The notes beneath the pieces are model-generated. The model worked only from the letters and a program-made list of their open reading frames with translations, did no database searches and was not told where the DNA came from. This document shows, piece by piece, positions 1 through 10,577 of a stretch of 64,000 nt of DNA. The stretch is from Laguncularia racemosa (taxonomy: Eukaryota; Streptophyta; Magnoliopsida; Myrtales; Combretaceae). The first letter of the stretch is position 1, and each line of letters begins with the position of its first letter. The stretch covers positions 4,712,001 to 4,776,000 of the forward strand of contig JBBMOL010000038.1 in assembly GCA_037954665.1 (NCBI GenBank). The letters run 5' to 3'. Position numbers and translations under genes: made by a program.

Positions 1-559
1 TTCTCACATTGAATTCAATCAGAAAATCGAGTTTCACGTGGAGAATCCTGAAAACGTGGAGCTTACTAGAGTCTTATATGGAAAATTCCACGTGGAATTC
101 ATAATTGCGTGACTGATGCTCTCCATACTCCATGCGTATTTAATGCACAAAACTTTTATAGTAGGGTTAGCTTTATAATTTTACGTGTGAGAACAATTTT
201 CTAATTCAAATGCAAGAATTACAAGATTACATATGCATCCATCCTCCAAGCTATTGGTAGGAAACAAATAAATCTTATAAACTTTGAAAAAATGATTCTA
301 ACTATTTATAATTCTATAAATATGTAAACAATCCAAACACATTATTAGAACCCTTAAGGTTATTGTTAAAGAATCATAAATAAGTATTTTTTTTTTAATT
401 TTAAAAATTAAGTTGGCAGATGCACAATTGAAAATGATGAATTTAAATACCTTTTTCTTGAACTTGCTATATTTAGTCTGTATCTATCAATTTAACCAAT
501 TTTTTACGAATTTAATTGTTATTAACATTACTTGGAAAATTTCCAGAAATTGTGGGATT

Positions 560-2120
560 AAAAAAAAAAAAACTAAAAATTCCTCATGGTGCTGGCAAGC
601 AAAGTATTATGATAGGAAGGAACCTAATTGAAAGAGATTACTTGTGGCATGTAGAAAATGGAGACAGAATTATTGTGTTCAAAGATCCTTAGTTGCTTTC
701 TATAAAAGTGTATCATTTGAATGTGGGGAATTTGGATAATGAAAGAGCTTGTATGAAAGTAAGTGAAATAAGAAACACACAAGAGGACTCTTTGAACTTG
801 GAGAGTATTGAGCAAATGTTATTTGAGTAGCATAACAAGCTATAAGGGAGATAACGGTTTGTTATGAAGATATAAAGGACAAAATAATATGGCCGAGAAG
901 CAAGAATGGCCAGTTCTCTATCAAATTTGGACATTTATCTCAAGTTTCGGATTACAATTATGGAGGCTTAAATAGTACTTCTTCCTCTATGATTATAGAT
1001 GGCAAACTATGGAAGATTATTTGGGGATTGGATATCATGCCTAAGATAAAGCATTACCTTTGGAGATTATGTTCAAATGCAGTTGCTGTAAATTCTAATT
1101 TATTCAAAAGAACACTAAGACTTGATCCTTTTTGTGCTTTTTGTAATGTAGAAGAAAGTATAGAACATCTTTGTTTATTTTGTTAGTTGACTCATAGAGT
1201 ATGGTTTCATGTTCTTGGTTATCATGTGAATTTTCGTACAACCAACAAGATCCAAGACTAGATTGTATCACTGGCATGGATTCATTTTGCAAACCAAGAA
1301 GAAAGGAAATTGCTACTTAATAAAGTTGCAATTATTTTGGGGCAAATCTAGAAGGAGCACAATTCAAGTATATTTCAAGAAAAGCTTCCAAATTCTAAAG
1401 CAACTATCAAATGGATTGAATTCAGTGTTACATAACTTGCAAATTCACAACAAATTGCACAGCAAATTGACATGCAATAGATGGCGATCGGTAATAGACG
1501 ACTGCAATTCTTTCAACAAAAGGATACTCAATAGAATGGAGAACAACAAGATGCATCTAGTATTGCTATCTTTTAAAATGTGTGGTTTCTTAAAAAAAAT
1601 CAGTTCTTGAAGTGTAATTGTGATGGGGCTTTTGATCCAAGAAAAGGAGTAGTAGGGATTGGTGTGGTATTTCGAGATTGGAGACTTAATGGTGGTAATT
1701 GCTAAATTAGTTAAGGCACCAGATGTTGAGACAACTAAAGTAATGGCAATTTTGTAGGATTTTCTTCTACCTCGAGAAAGAGGATGGATATAAATTGAAG
1801 TGGAGTCAGATTGTAGTAATGTGGTGAGGAGCTAATCTTTTTTAAAGTAATGTCCTTGGAAGATTTGTCCAATTATTTTAAAAATTAAAAAGTTAAGTTT
1901 GTCTTTGTCAAATGTTGTTTTTAGGAAAATAAGTCGTAAGGCCAATGCCTATGCTAAATGGGTAGCATTACAAGGTAAGAGAGGCTTGAATTTTGTTTAT
2001 AAGGGTAATACACCCCCTTCTTCTTTGCTAACTTTGGTTGTTCTTGACAAAGGAAACTATATCCTCGATTGATGTTGTTTTGTTTTTAATAAAGTCGAAT
2101 TTCTTTAGCTAAACAAAAAA
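560..2120 (+). mobile_element. Degenerate LINE (non-LTR retrotransposon), 3' half
   Basis: Reading all three forward frames gives pieces of a plant LINE ORF2 in the right order. About 600-700 reads like the region after the reverse transcriptase (a 'W-hVENGDRI-VFKDP' type segment). About 989-1186 reads as the zinc-binding domain that follows plant LINE reverse transcriptases (WKIIWGLDIMPKIKHYLWRL, then a CAFCN...EHLCLFC cysteine pattern). About 1600-1690 reads as the start of a fused RNase H domain (FLKCNCDGAFDPRKGVVGIG). The frame is broken by many stops and shifts, so it is inactive. The copy ends near 2120 with an AATAAA-like stretch and an A-rich tail, as expected for a LINE 3' end. The 5' part (endonuclease, most of RT) is absent, which fits ordinary 5' truncation. 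Confidence 0.8.
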
Positions 2121-2627
2121 GAGGAACGTAAACATTTTCTTTAAAAAGTTTAAAGCCTATTATACGTAGTTTGCTTGGGTTTAGGGTTTAGGTGTAATGC
2201 TTACAAGACATGCTATTGGTCATGACATCAATTACGCTTAATACTCATCTATAGCCTAGACCTCCCATTGCATATTTTACTACAAGCACTTGATATGATA
2301 ATTTATTTCCAAAAGGATGGAAATGGCATATTTTGGTTGTGGACGCAACTCCTTTCATAAATCATAAACAAAAGTTTATGCTATTTGTTCATTTTTTTTT
2401 TTTGTAATTTTCATACAATAATTGCAATATCTATAATGGTGTAACTTGATTATAATATAAATTAAACTCATCGACATATCATTTTACTCTCACTACTCCT
2501 TTGCACCGTTAATATTAAGTTGGTATTTACTTTATCCCAATTCTCCATCTTATAAGGTTCTTCATTTTACATCTTTGATAAAGATGAATGAGATTCAAAA
2601 CCATTATCATCTCAAGCAACAGTTAGT
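2121..2627. other. Intergenic, no gene seen
   Basis: AT-rich sequence between the LINE tail and the 5S-like copy. No open frame with recognisable protein and no clear repeat boundary was seen. Confidence 0.5.
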
Positions 2628-2747
2628 AGGTGCGATGATCTCCGCATAAATGCACTAGATCCCATAAGAACTCTAAAGTTAAGCATACTTTAGACGAAAG
2701 TAGTACAAGATGAATGATCTCTTGGGAAGTCTTCGTATTGCATCTTT
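2628..2747 (+). pseudogene. 5S rRNA-like pseudogene
   Basis: About 120 nt align end to end with the plant 5S rRNA sequence. Recognisable blocks are GGTGCGAT at the 5' end, AGATCCCATAAGAACTC, AAGTTAAGCATACTT (internal A-box region), AGTAGTAC, CTTGGGAAGTC and TTGCATC at the 3' end. A T-rich stretch follows, as in 5S genes. Most differences are C-to-T or G-to-A, the pattern of methylated DNA decaying by deamination, so this is not a working gene. It stands alone rather than in a tandem array. It could be a dispersed 5S copy, or the 5S portion of a Cassandra-type short LTR element, which carries 5S sequence in its LTRs; I could not define LTR ends. Confidence 0.8.
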
Positions 2748-3145
2748 TTGTTTTGCTCATTTTATTTTATTTATTTTTTTACTATTACTATATTGTTTTT
2801 TGGTTAGAGGCCCAACATTGATGGGTGAGACAAAAAAAAATATAAAAACTTTCTTTTTTATGTCGAAGACTAAGAAGACGAAGAATATTTATTTTAAAAT
2901 TTTCAATTCCTTATCTTATATTTAATATATTTTATAACCTTTAAAATCTGAAACAGTAACGATATAGTCACGTCAAGCTACTCCAAATTACCAAGAGTAG
3001 AATTTGATTCCTTTTACAAAACTTAATTAAACCACATTCCAACGTCTGACCAACCTAACCAAAAACTCAAAGCCCCACTGCTATATTATTACGACATGAT
3101 TGTGGCTTGTCGTTTACACGGTTACACCTCACTCGTCACTGAATC
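2748..3145. other. Intergenic, no gene seen
   Basis: T-rich flank of the 5S-like copy followed by unremarkable AT-rich sequence. Confidence 0.5.
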
Positions 3146-3490
3146 TTAAGGAATGCTGTATTTGAAATACGATCCTCCCAGTGCACGATGAAGTGTGTCA
3201 TACTGGACGGAAGTACACCCTATCCTATCATCTCCAGACAAGGAACCTCTGTCATTCTTGTTGTTGTGCCGACAAATCCTTTGACTCTCCATACACCAAT
3301 GATTCTCCATGTGCATTCTAGCAGACGTCGCCGCACACCAAGCATGTGTCCATCCTCTGTTGCTTGGCTTCCTGAAGGAGTAATAATAATTATGGACAAA
3401 ATGCTTAAACATAAATGAACATGAATCGTCCAAGCAACTACCTGCCCAGAATATTATCCTTGTCCTTTCAAGCCAAGATATTATCAACAC
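3146..3490 (-). other. Unidentified GC-richer island with a 114-codon open frame
   Basis: This stretch is visibly richer in G+C than its surroundings and keeps an open minus-strand frame of 114 codons beginning at 3490. The plus strand also has a shorter open frame over it. I do not recognise the translated protein in any frame. It could be an exon remnant of a gene, an organelle-derived insert, or part of a transposon. No splice context or neighbouring exon supports a functional gene. Confidence 0.25.
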
Positions 3491-4455
3491 AGTTTTTCCA
3501 TTCTTTTTTGTTTAATTTTTCCTTCTCATATGATGTAGCATAACACATGAGATAAAAAAAAAAAAATTATCACAAATTTTGATTCTACGAATACCTGATA
3601 TATGATCTTCAAATTTCAATTGATTATATGAATTTTTAGATATTTAATATCCAAATTCGATAATTTTATGAATTCATGAATTTGGAAGAAAATAAAGCAA
3701 AGACGGCTCCAAATTTCGATAATATGCAATTGTCCCTTTGTTCAATGTCTAGCACATACAAATAATAGTAACATAAAACTGTCAAAACTAGAACATAAAT
3801 ATTTTCTAAAAATAAAAACACTAAAAGTTGCAAAAAATAGAAATGCCTAAAACTTAAGAATACATAGTAAATTAAAGATAATTATAACACCACAAACGAA
3901 ACTTAAAACAAAGGTATTTATAAAAAGTTATAAGTAATCTAAAAATTATCAAAAATATTAAATTCAACTGTTTAAGAAACTAGCCAAAGGAATTTGTCCC
4001 AAAAGTACCGACTTCTTTGAGTTAGCTTGTTAAGGTTCAGAAATCAAGAAATAGCGATCGACCCTATTTTGCAATGTACCTGTTTGCTAGTACCTCAACC
4101 TTATCATTATATTCCTCATTTCCTCTGTGAACATTTCTAGACATAAAAGAAGGGGGAGAATATTAATAGATGTTTTGAAACACTTCTTATAATGTTATAT
4201 AAATTAACTTTTACATTTTATATATTTATCTCCGAAGACATAAACAAGTAAGATTTATTGTCAAATTATTCAAGCTCGATTAGCTTTTCAACAAGAGTTG
4301 AGTCAACCTCAAACTTAAACCAGTTTAGTAGTTTGTCAAATTAAACTCTAGTTTTATAATGTTTAACTCAATCAACTTACAAACCTAATCGAACAAGAGT
4401 AAAAACTTAAATATTAGTTGAATTTAAATCAAGCTTAAACAATAATATTATTTTC

Positions 4456-4491
<36 letters not shown>

Positions 4492-4818
4492 GGAGAAATC
4501 AAGTCTAAATGGACTAATCGAGTTAAGCTCACTACCCATTGGGTACTATTTCAAGTCAAGTTCAAGCTCAAAGACTCGTTTACAAACCTATTTATTTTTG
4601 TGTAAACTATATAATCAATATTGGCAATTGGTACTTTCTTTTTCTTTTTTCTTTTTTCTCTTAACAAGTACTGTAAGGCGCCTATCTAGCAATACCTTAA
4701 AAAATTCAATTAATTAATCACCCATTATGATAACACATAAATATCATAATCATTTATATCCATGTCTCAAATATTAGTATCTTAATTTGACATGTACAAT
4801 AATCATTTGCCATAATTA
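3491..4818. other. Intergenic with dispersed repeat (about 4230-4600)
   Basis: No gene seen. The part at about 4230-4600 is a low-complexity dispersed repeat built from variations of TCAAGCTCGA / GAGTCAA / AACTTAAACC words, of a type common in plant genomes; a related copy is at about 15690-15840. It encloses an AT microsatellite. Confidence 0.4.
4461..4488. repeat. (AT)n microsatellite
   Basis: About 14 uninterrupted AT dinucleotides. Confidence 0.9.
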
Positions 4819-4823
4819 CTAAG

Positions 4824-5742
4824 TGTAACACCCCAAAACCTAGGGCACCATAGCTTACCACGTGTTACTACTATCAAGCGATACGCTAAGGCTCTAAAAC
4901 TTTAACATAATTCAAAATCTGCTTATATAAATTATCCATCATACTACTATAATTATAATCAAATGAATGACTTATAAACGAGTTATTCCAAATTTCATTA
5001 TTTAATAATCACAAAGTCTCAAGCTAAAATCTATCCCCATAATTTTAATTTAACAATGAAATATCAATTTACAATAATTTATAACTCTTGTTACTCTTCA
5101 TCCACATAGTAATAGTGCTCTCTTCCCATCTCATTTATATAATGTCCTACTAAGTTTCCATTCTCATCATACTCTAATTGTTCATCATTTTCGCTTATAG
5201 CTAAAAAAAATATAGGAAAGGGGGTGAGCCTAAGCTCAATACATGAGTACCACACCCACATGTACATGATACACTACAATAATAGCACACATATGTATGC
5301 AGCATTTTTCCTCAACACATTCACAATTTAGTTCACACATCAAAATCAACAATGAATTATAACACATGGGGGTACTCATGACCCCAATACACACAATATT
5401 TGTCTTAGTGAGAACTGCCTCTGCAGGCTTCGTCTAACCCTAATGGGAACTGTCACTGCGGATTTCGTCTAACTTTAATCTACCTCAAATCATTTCGATA
5501 CACGGTTCCACTAGAGACAACATGGCATACCGATCATTAAGGTGCCCCTTAGGGATCTGCCACTGCGGGCTCCTAGGCCAAGCTAAGCACAAGCAACATA
5601 TTTCTTTCCATTCACATAACACTGCATTACTTCATGATACCACATGATTTACATTATGTCTCAACATTTCATTTTTTCTTATGCAATTCATTCAGTAGCT
5701 TCTTAACAATCATATACAATAAAAAAGTAAACATGTACCTTA
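4824..5742 (-). repeat. Truncated 3' LTR of the 4824-10029 element
   Basis: Runs parallel to 6007-6866 with scattered substitutions (for example GGGGGTACTCATGACCC in both). Beyond 5742 and 6866 the two sequences diverge, so the distal half of this LTR (U3 and R in minus orientation) is deleted, with the leader joined directly to the remainder. Confidence 0.75.
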
Positions 5743-5987
5743 TGGATCTATAGATCATTTATTTGATCTTCTAAAGATTTCAATTTAACTTCTATTGATT
5801 GAATTCTACACCTTTTAGATAATTAGTTAATTCTAGAAGTCATCAACTAAATTTCTACTTGATCACATCTTAAATTCTAAAGAGTATCAAAACCTAGTGT
5901 TATGAAACTACTTACTTCTTTTCTTTTGATCAAAACCTAAGCTTCTAAGGATCATCAAACTATACTCCTATGGATCATAAACCTAAA

Positions 5988-5999
5988 GCTCTGATACCA
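5988..5999 (-). promoter_or_regulatory. Primer binding site (tRNA-iMet type)
   Basis: The minus strand reads TGGTATCAGAGC, complementary to the 3' end of plant initiator methionine tRNA. It lies 7 nt inside the LTR end at 6007, which fixes the orientation of the element. Confidence 0.85.
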
Positions 6000-6006
6000 C
6001 TTGAGT

Positions 6007-7941
6007 TGTAACGCTCCAAAACCTGGAGCACCACAGCCCGCCACATGTCACTACTACCGAGCGACATGCTAAGGTTCTAAAACTTCAACATACTTCAAAA
6101 CCTGCTCATATAATTATTCATCATACTACTATAACTATAATAAAATGAATGACTCACAAACGAGTCATTCTAAATTTCATTATTTAATAACTACAAAGTC
6201 TCAAGCTAAAATCTATCCCATAATTTCAATTTAACAATAATTTATAATTCTTATTACTCTTCCTCCACATAGTAATAGTGTTATCTTCCCATCTCATCTA
6301 TGTAATTTCCCACCAAGTTTCCATTCTCATCATACTCTAGTTGTTCATCATTTTCACCTGTAGCTAAAAAAAAATTATATAGGAAAGAGGGTGAGCCTAA
6401 GCTCAGTACGTGAGTACCACACTCACATGCGCATGATACACCACAATAATAGCACATACATGTATGCAACATTTGTCCTCGACACATTCACAATTTAGTT
6501 CACACATCAATATTAATAATGAATTATAACACATGGGGGTACTCATGACCCTGATACACACAACATTTTTCCTAGTGAGAACTGCCTTTGCGGGCCCTGT
6601 CTAACCATAATCTACCTTAGATCATTTTGATGCATGGCTCCACTAGGAACAACGCGACATACTGATCATCGAGATGCCTCATAGGGATTTACCACTATAG
6701 GCCCCTAGGCTGAGCCAAGCACAAGCAACATATCTCATTCCATTCACATAACACTACATTATTTCATGATTCACATTATGTCTCAACATTTCATTTTTTC
6801 ATATGTAATTCATTCAGTAGTTTCCTAACAATCATAGACAACAAATAAAGTAAACACATACCTAGAATCCTACCTTACGCACTTCTTGTCCCAAACTTAA
6901 ACTAAGTCAATATCTATATAATCAACACATTAATCTTAGTACTAATCCAACATAATATAACTCTCTTAATTCCTCTTATTCTATTAAGTCATCTAAGGTT
7001 TCATTAATTGTTTTGGTTATGTGGAACTTGGTTAATTAAGAAGATAATTTGATATATAACAATAATGTTCATCACTTAAAACGGCCATGTTGGAGGTCGT
7101 GTTGCTCAACACGGGCTAGTACACGACCGTGTTAGGGGTCATGTATCTCTCGATAAGATTTTGGTTCAACATAGTTGGAACACAGTCGTATTGAGAGGCC
7201 ATATTTCTCTTAATTCAACACGATTGAAACACGACCGTGTTAGTAGGTCATGTATCTCTCGGCATGACTTTTGGACTTAACATAGTTGAAATATGACTGT
7301 GTTGGGAGGTTGTGTTCTTCTTATTTCAACATGGGGACAACACGACCGTGTTGGATCGTCGTGTATCTTTCGATACATCTTGGTAAATCAACACGAGAGC
7401 AACACGACCGTGTTGAATGGTTGTGTATCTCTCGGTATATCATTCAAACCCTAATTTTTTCTATATTCATTCATCAAACCTTCTTATTTTCTAATCCTAA
7501 GCTTAATTAAATCCAAAAATACAAATTGGAATCTCGCTTGAAACTCTAAATCCAACAACTCTCGTGCTTGTTAAATCCGTCCTCAAGCTAATTCCTATAA
7601 ATCCTTGTATACAACAAAACTGTTATGTGATTGGGTCATCGTTGTTAGAATAGGTCTTGTAATAACTCCAAATCATTACCTTTTTGTTGTGCCGCGATAT
7701 ATCCTTAGATCACTCTAAGTTTTCTTGAAGAAAGTCTTTCTCCCTTTCTCTCTAGGCGGCTATTGTAAAATCATGCAAAAAAGAAGAACCCTAAGACATT
7801 TTATATATATATAATAGTCCTACTAGAAAAAGACAAAATTGTCCCTTATCCCACATGTCCATTTACGACTTTGCCATTGGTTGTATTTTTATTCATATAT
7901 CTATTTATTATTTATTTATATATATATATATATTATATATA
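6007..7941 (-). repeat. 5' LTR (main part) of the minus-strand element
   Basis: Begins TGTAACGCTCC at 6007. The remaining 19 bp of the LTR are at 10011-10029, beyond the nested solo LTR, giving an original length of about 1.95 kb. On the minus strand a TATATAAAATG stretch near 7800 is a plausible TATA box for the element's own transcript. The part downstream of that promoter (7080-7445) carries a tandem array of a near-palindromic motif. Confidence 0.75.
7080..7445. repeat. Tandem array with near-palindromic core ACACGACCGTGTT
   Basis: Cores at about 7121, 7180, 7230, 7291, 7340 and 7401; four match ACACGACCGTGTT exactly and two are diverged. Spacing alternates about 60 and 50 bp, so the true unit is a dimer of about 110 bp. 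The exact-core units are followed by TGTATCT(C/T)TCG, and the diverged ones by CTTNATTTCAAC-like sequence. Each core can fold as a 5-bp stem with a 4-nt loop. The array lies inside the LTR, downstream of its probable promoter on the minus strand. Confidence 0.8.
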
Positions 7942-8213
7942 TGAAACACCCCATTTTTGCCCTAAGAATCAATAACAATCAATAATAATCAATTTCCAAT
8001 TTTTCCAATTTTTCTCTAATTTGGCAGAAATAGGAAAAATATTCAAAAAATAAAAATAAATAGGAAAATACATCAATTTTGAAAAATAATTTCAGAAATG
8101 GCAATAATAAGGAATAAATAATGTTTACAAATTTTTGAAATTTCAAAAAATACAAAAAAAATAAAAAAATCGCATTGCATATATGCAATTTGCGAAATAA
8201 AGAAGATCGAGAA

Positions 8214-8286
8214 CATGGGCTAGCTCAGCTGGTCCGAACCACGGTTAGGTTGGCGCGCGCGGGTGCGTGGTCAGGGGTTCGAAACG
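8214..8286 (+). other. tRNA-like segment with pol III A and B boxes inside the solo LTR
   Basis: 8221-8232 is TAGCTCAGCTGG, an exact match to the tRNA A-box consensus TRGCNNARYNGG. 8276-8285 is GGTTCGAAAC, matching the B-box core GWTCRANNC. The start-to-start spacing is 55 nt, typical of tRNA genes. An acceptor stem cannot be formed convincingly and there is no clear anticodon arm, so it is tRNA-derived rather than a tRNA gene. T runs that could end pol III transcription occur just downstream (near 8307 and 8316). Confidence 0.6.
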
Positions 8287-8626
8287 CAGGGGAAGCAGAA
8301 TCCGCGTTTTGCAAATTTTTCCTTTACTTGGGACACGTGGCAGCATCTGATTGGTTGGAGCGAATGCACGCGTCGGGTGCGTGATCATCTTCAACCTCGG
8401 TCCGAGATCGCCAGCGAGGAGAAAAATCCGAATTTCGGCCATTTTGATTCGATTTTTTGCACGAATCCAACAGATCTTCAACAGAATTAAGTGAAACATC
8501 ATCCAATTGGAATCAAATCTCAACGAATCGATGGATTTACATGAATCGGAGTTGGTTGTTTAACTGCAAATCCGATTTGCTTCGATCGGTGGAAATCCGA
8601 GCTTATCCAGCTCGATTTCGAACGCC

Positions 8627-8634
8627 TATAAATA
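8627..8634 (+). promoter_or_regulatory. TATA box of the solo LTR
   Basis: GCCTATAAATAGAGG context, a canonical plant TATA box. The equivalent position in the second copy has decayed to CCTGTAAACAAAG. Confidence 0.6.
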
Positions 8635-10034
8635 GAGGATGAAGTGGAAAAGCTAAAGGACAGATCAGAAAGGAGAGAAAGAGAGAAAAAAGAGAGAATC
8701 AAAGCTTGCCAGAGTTGTTTGAAGCCGCGATCGCCGATCAAGAGTTGGGTAACCACCAGGAGGTGTTTCTGAAGCAAACCACCGCCACCGTTGGATTCCT
8801 CACCCCCGATAACCTAGGAATCGACACCTCAACCGCTGCAAAAGGCTGCTAGAACGCCGTCAACGAGCACTCCCAGCCGCCGCATCTGATCGACCCGACC
8901 GACCCGACCCGTACGCCGACTCAGATTCAAGTAAGTCGGATTTTTCGATTTTTTTTTATTTTTTTTAGTTATGTTATTTATTTCGAATTTATTTATTTAT
9001 TTTTTATTTATATTTCAATAAATAGAAAAATGTTAGAAATTAGATTTTCTTTTTTAGAATTAGGATTTAATGATAAAAAAATTTAATTATAATAATAAAT
9101 AATAATAATGTAGAAAATTCATAAAGAAAATAATAAAAATATTAGAAAAATAATAATAATAATTTAGACTTTAAATAGGATAGATAAAAATCTAGGAGAA
9201 AATTTTTAATAAAAATAAAAAAATATAAAAATTATGAAAAACTAATAAAAAATTAAAAATTAATAAGAAAAAAATAGAAAAAATCATAAAAATTAATAAA
9301 AATCAAGAAAAATTTATAATAGTAGAAATGAGTTGAAAATTAGAGAAAAATGAATTTTATCACTTAGAAAAATCATTTTCTCAAAATAAATCAAAAATTG
9401 ATGTTTTCCCTTAGAATTATTTCAAAAATCAAAATTAAAGCTTAGGCTTAGATTTTTTAGAAAAAAAAATCCAAAAATGGTAAAAACATAAATAAATAAA
9501 AATTTCACAATTAAAATTCACAAACACACTAAAATTTTTCAGGAAAAGCGAACTACGACTTGTTTGATCCTGAATAGCAGGTACGTAAGCACCCATTTGG
9601 GGCAACCCTTAAAAAGAATAAAAAAATCATTTTCCTAGAATAATTCACTCAAAAAAACACAATAAAAGGCAACAAAAATAAAATAAAAGACATTTCGAGA
9701 TAGGAGTAAATTTTAGGAGATTGGGTGGTAACCGTAAGATTTTAATAGGTTAGTCTCCGAACTTAGAATATTTGGTTTTCCCTTTTTCTCTTTTCAAAAA
9801 CGAGAAGAGAAAATCACGACGACTAGTGGTCCAAATTAGGACTAATCCGCTCCATTAGTTTTAATTCAATCTTTCCCAACAACGGTTGGGTGATGACTCC
9901 AAAATAAACGAAATTCCTAACTCAAGTCGATGATCTACATTAGATGAACACAAGGTTTAGTATAGATCGGATTAGGAATAAGAAATTCAAAAATTAGACT
10001 CGACAATATAAAATATAACGTGTATTACACTAAG

Positions 10035-10577
10035 CAATTTTTATTCCATTATGAGGAAGTGAAGAGAATCTTGCTGGCCATTAGCTGAAGAAGCAAATAA
10101 GAGAATAAAAAAATCATCAAGTTGTGAATTCTACGTGTTGAATTAAGTACAAATTGCGTTATGTTTTCCTGAGAACAGGGGATACGGAATGGGAATAGAA
10201 TCTTTTGAATTATATAGCTTTTTAATTCTTTTATTTTGTTTTATTTATTCGTTTGCTTAACGACTTCCACTGCTGCATTGATTAGAATAATTTAATTAAG
10301 TTTGTAGGTTGAATTTTCTGCACCTTATTGAAATTTCCCTACAGATTAATATAACTTTATAAGACTGGGTTTTGCTAATGGGTATCCAAAAAATATAGTT
10401 ACCATTAAAATTAATCGGGAGGTATGTGCTTTTTAATTCTTTAAAAGCCAGGCTGTAAGGGTTTGGGTTGATTAGAGAACAATACGCAACTAATGAGTAG
10501 TTTAGTTCTATAATATCAACGTGTGTGCAAGTAGTTGCTGTGGATTGATCGAGGAAAATATGTGTTCTTAGTGGATG
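10035..10577. other. Intergenic, no gene seen
   Basis: AT-rich sequence between the LTR element and the gypsy remnant; it may be further degraded retrotransposon. Confidence 0.4.

Larger units (their letters stand above)
7942..10005 (+). mobile_element. Solo LTR, Tat/Ogre-like large LTR family, TSD ATATA
   Basis: Starts TGAAACACCCCATTTTTGCC and ends ATTAGACTCGACA, flanked on both sides by ATATA (7937-7941 and 10006-10010). No internal region is present, so it is a solo LTR left by recombination between two LTRs. Promoter-like features in order are a tRNA-like A box/B box pair (8221-8286), a G-box CACGTG (8334-8339), a reversed CCAAT box (8350-8354) and a TATA box TATAAATA (8627-8634), followed by a GC-rich leader and a long A-rich 3' half. 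The LTR at 34066-35951 belongs to the same family in the opposite orientation. The family assignment rests on size and terminal sequence only. Confidence 0.85.
4824..10029 (-). mobile_element. Internally deleted LTR retrotransposon (minus strand), TSD CTAAG
   Basis: Two direct repeats beginning TGTAAC(A/G)C(C/T)CCAAAACC lie at 4824 and 6007. The 5-bp word CTAAG precedes the first (4819-4823) and follows TTACA at 10030-10034, so the element is bounded by a target-site duplication with TG...CA ends. Between the repeats, 5988-5999 reads on the minus strand as TGGTATCAGAGC, the usual primer binding site for initiator methionine tRNA. So the element runs right to left: the 5' LTR is 6007-7941 plus 10011-10029, interrupted by the solo LTR at 7942-10005; then come the primer site, a 245-bp leader, and a truncated 3' LTR (4824-5742). 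All gag-pol coding sequence is missing, so it cannot move on its own. Superfamily is undecided because no protein remains. Confidence 0.8.

Noticed and set aside
2710..2925. 71-codon protein-coding frame overlapping the 5S-like copy
   Set aside because: Its first third is the 5S sequence and the rest is T-rich flank; chance frame.
8221..8295. Functional tRNA gene
   Set aside because: A and B boxes are good, but an acceptor stem and an anticodon arm cannot be formed convincingly; treated as tRNA-derived sequence inside an LTR.
8245..8777. Cluster of short open frames on both strands
   Set aside because: They reflect the GC-rich leader of the solo LTR; the same region is closed in the related copy at 34066-35951.
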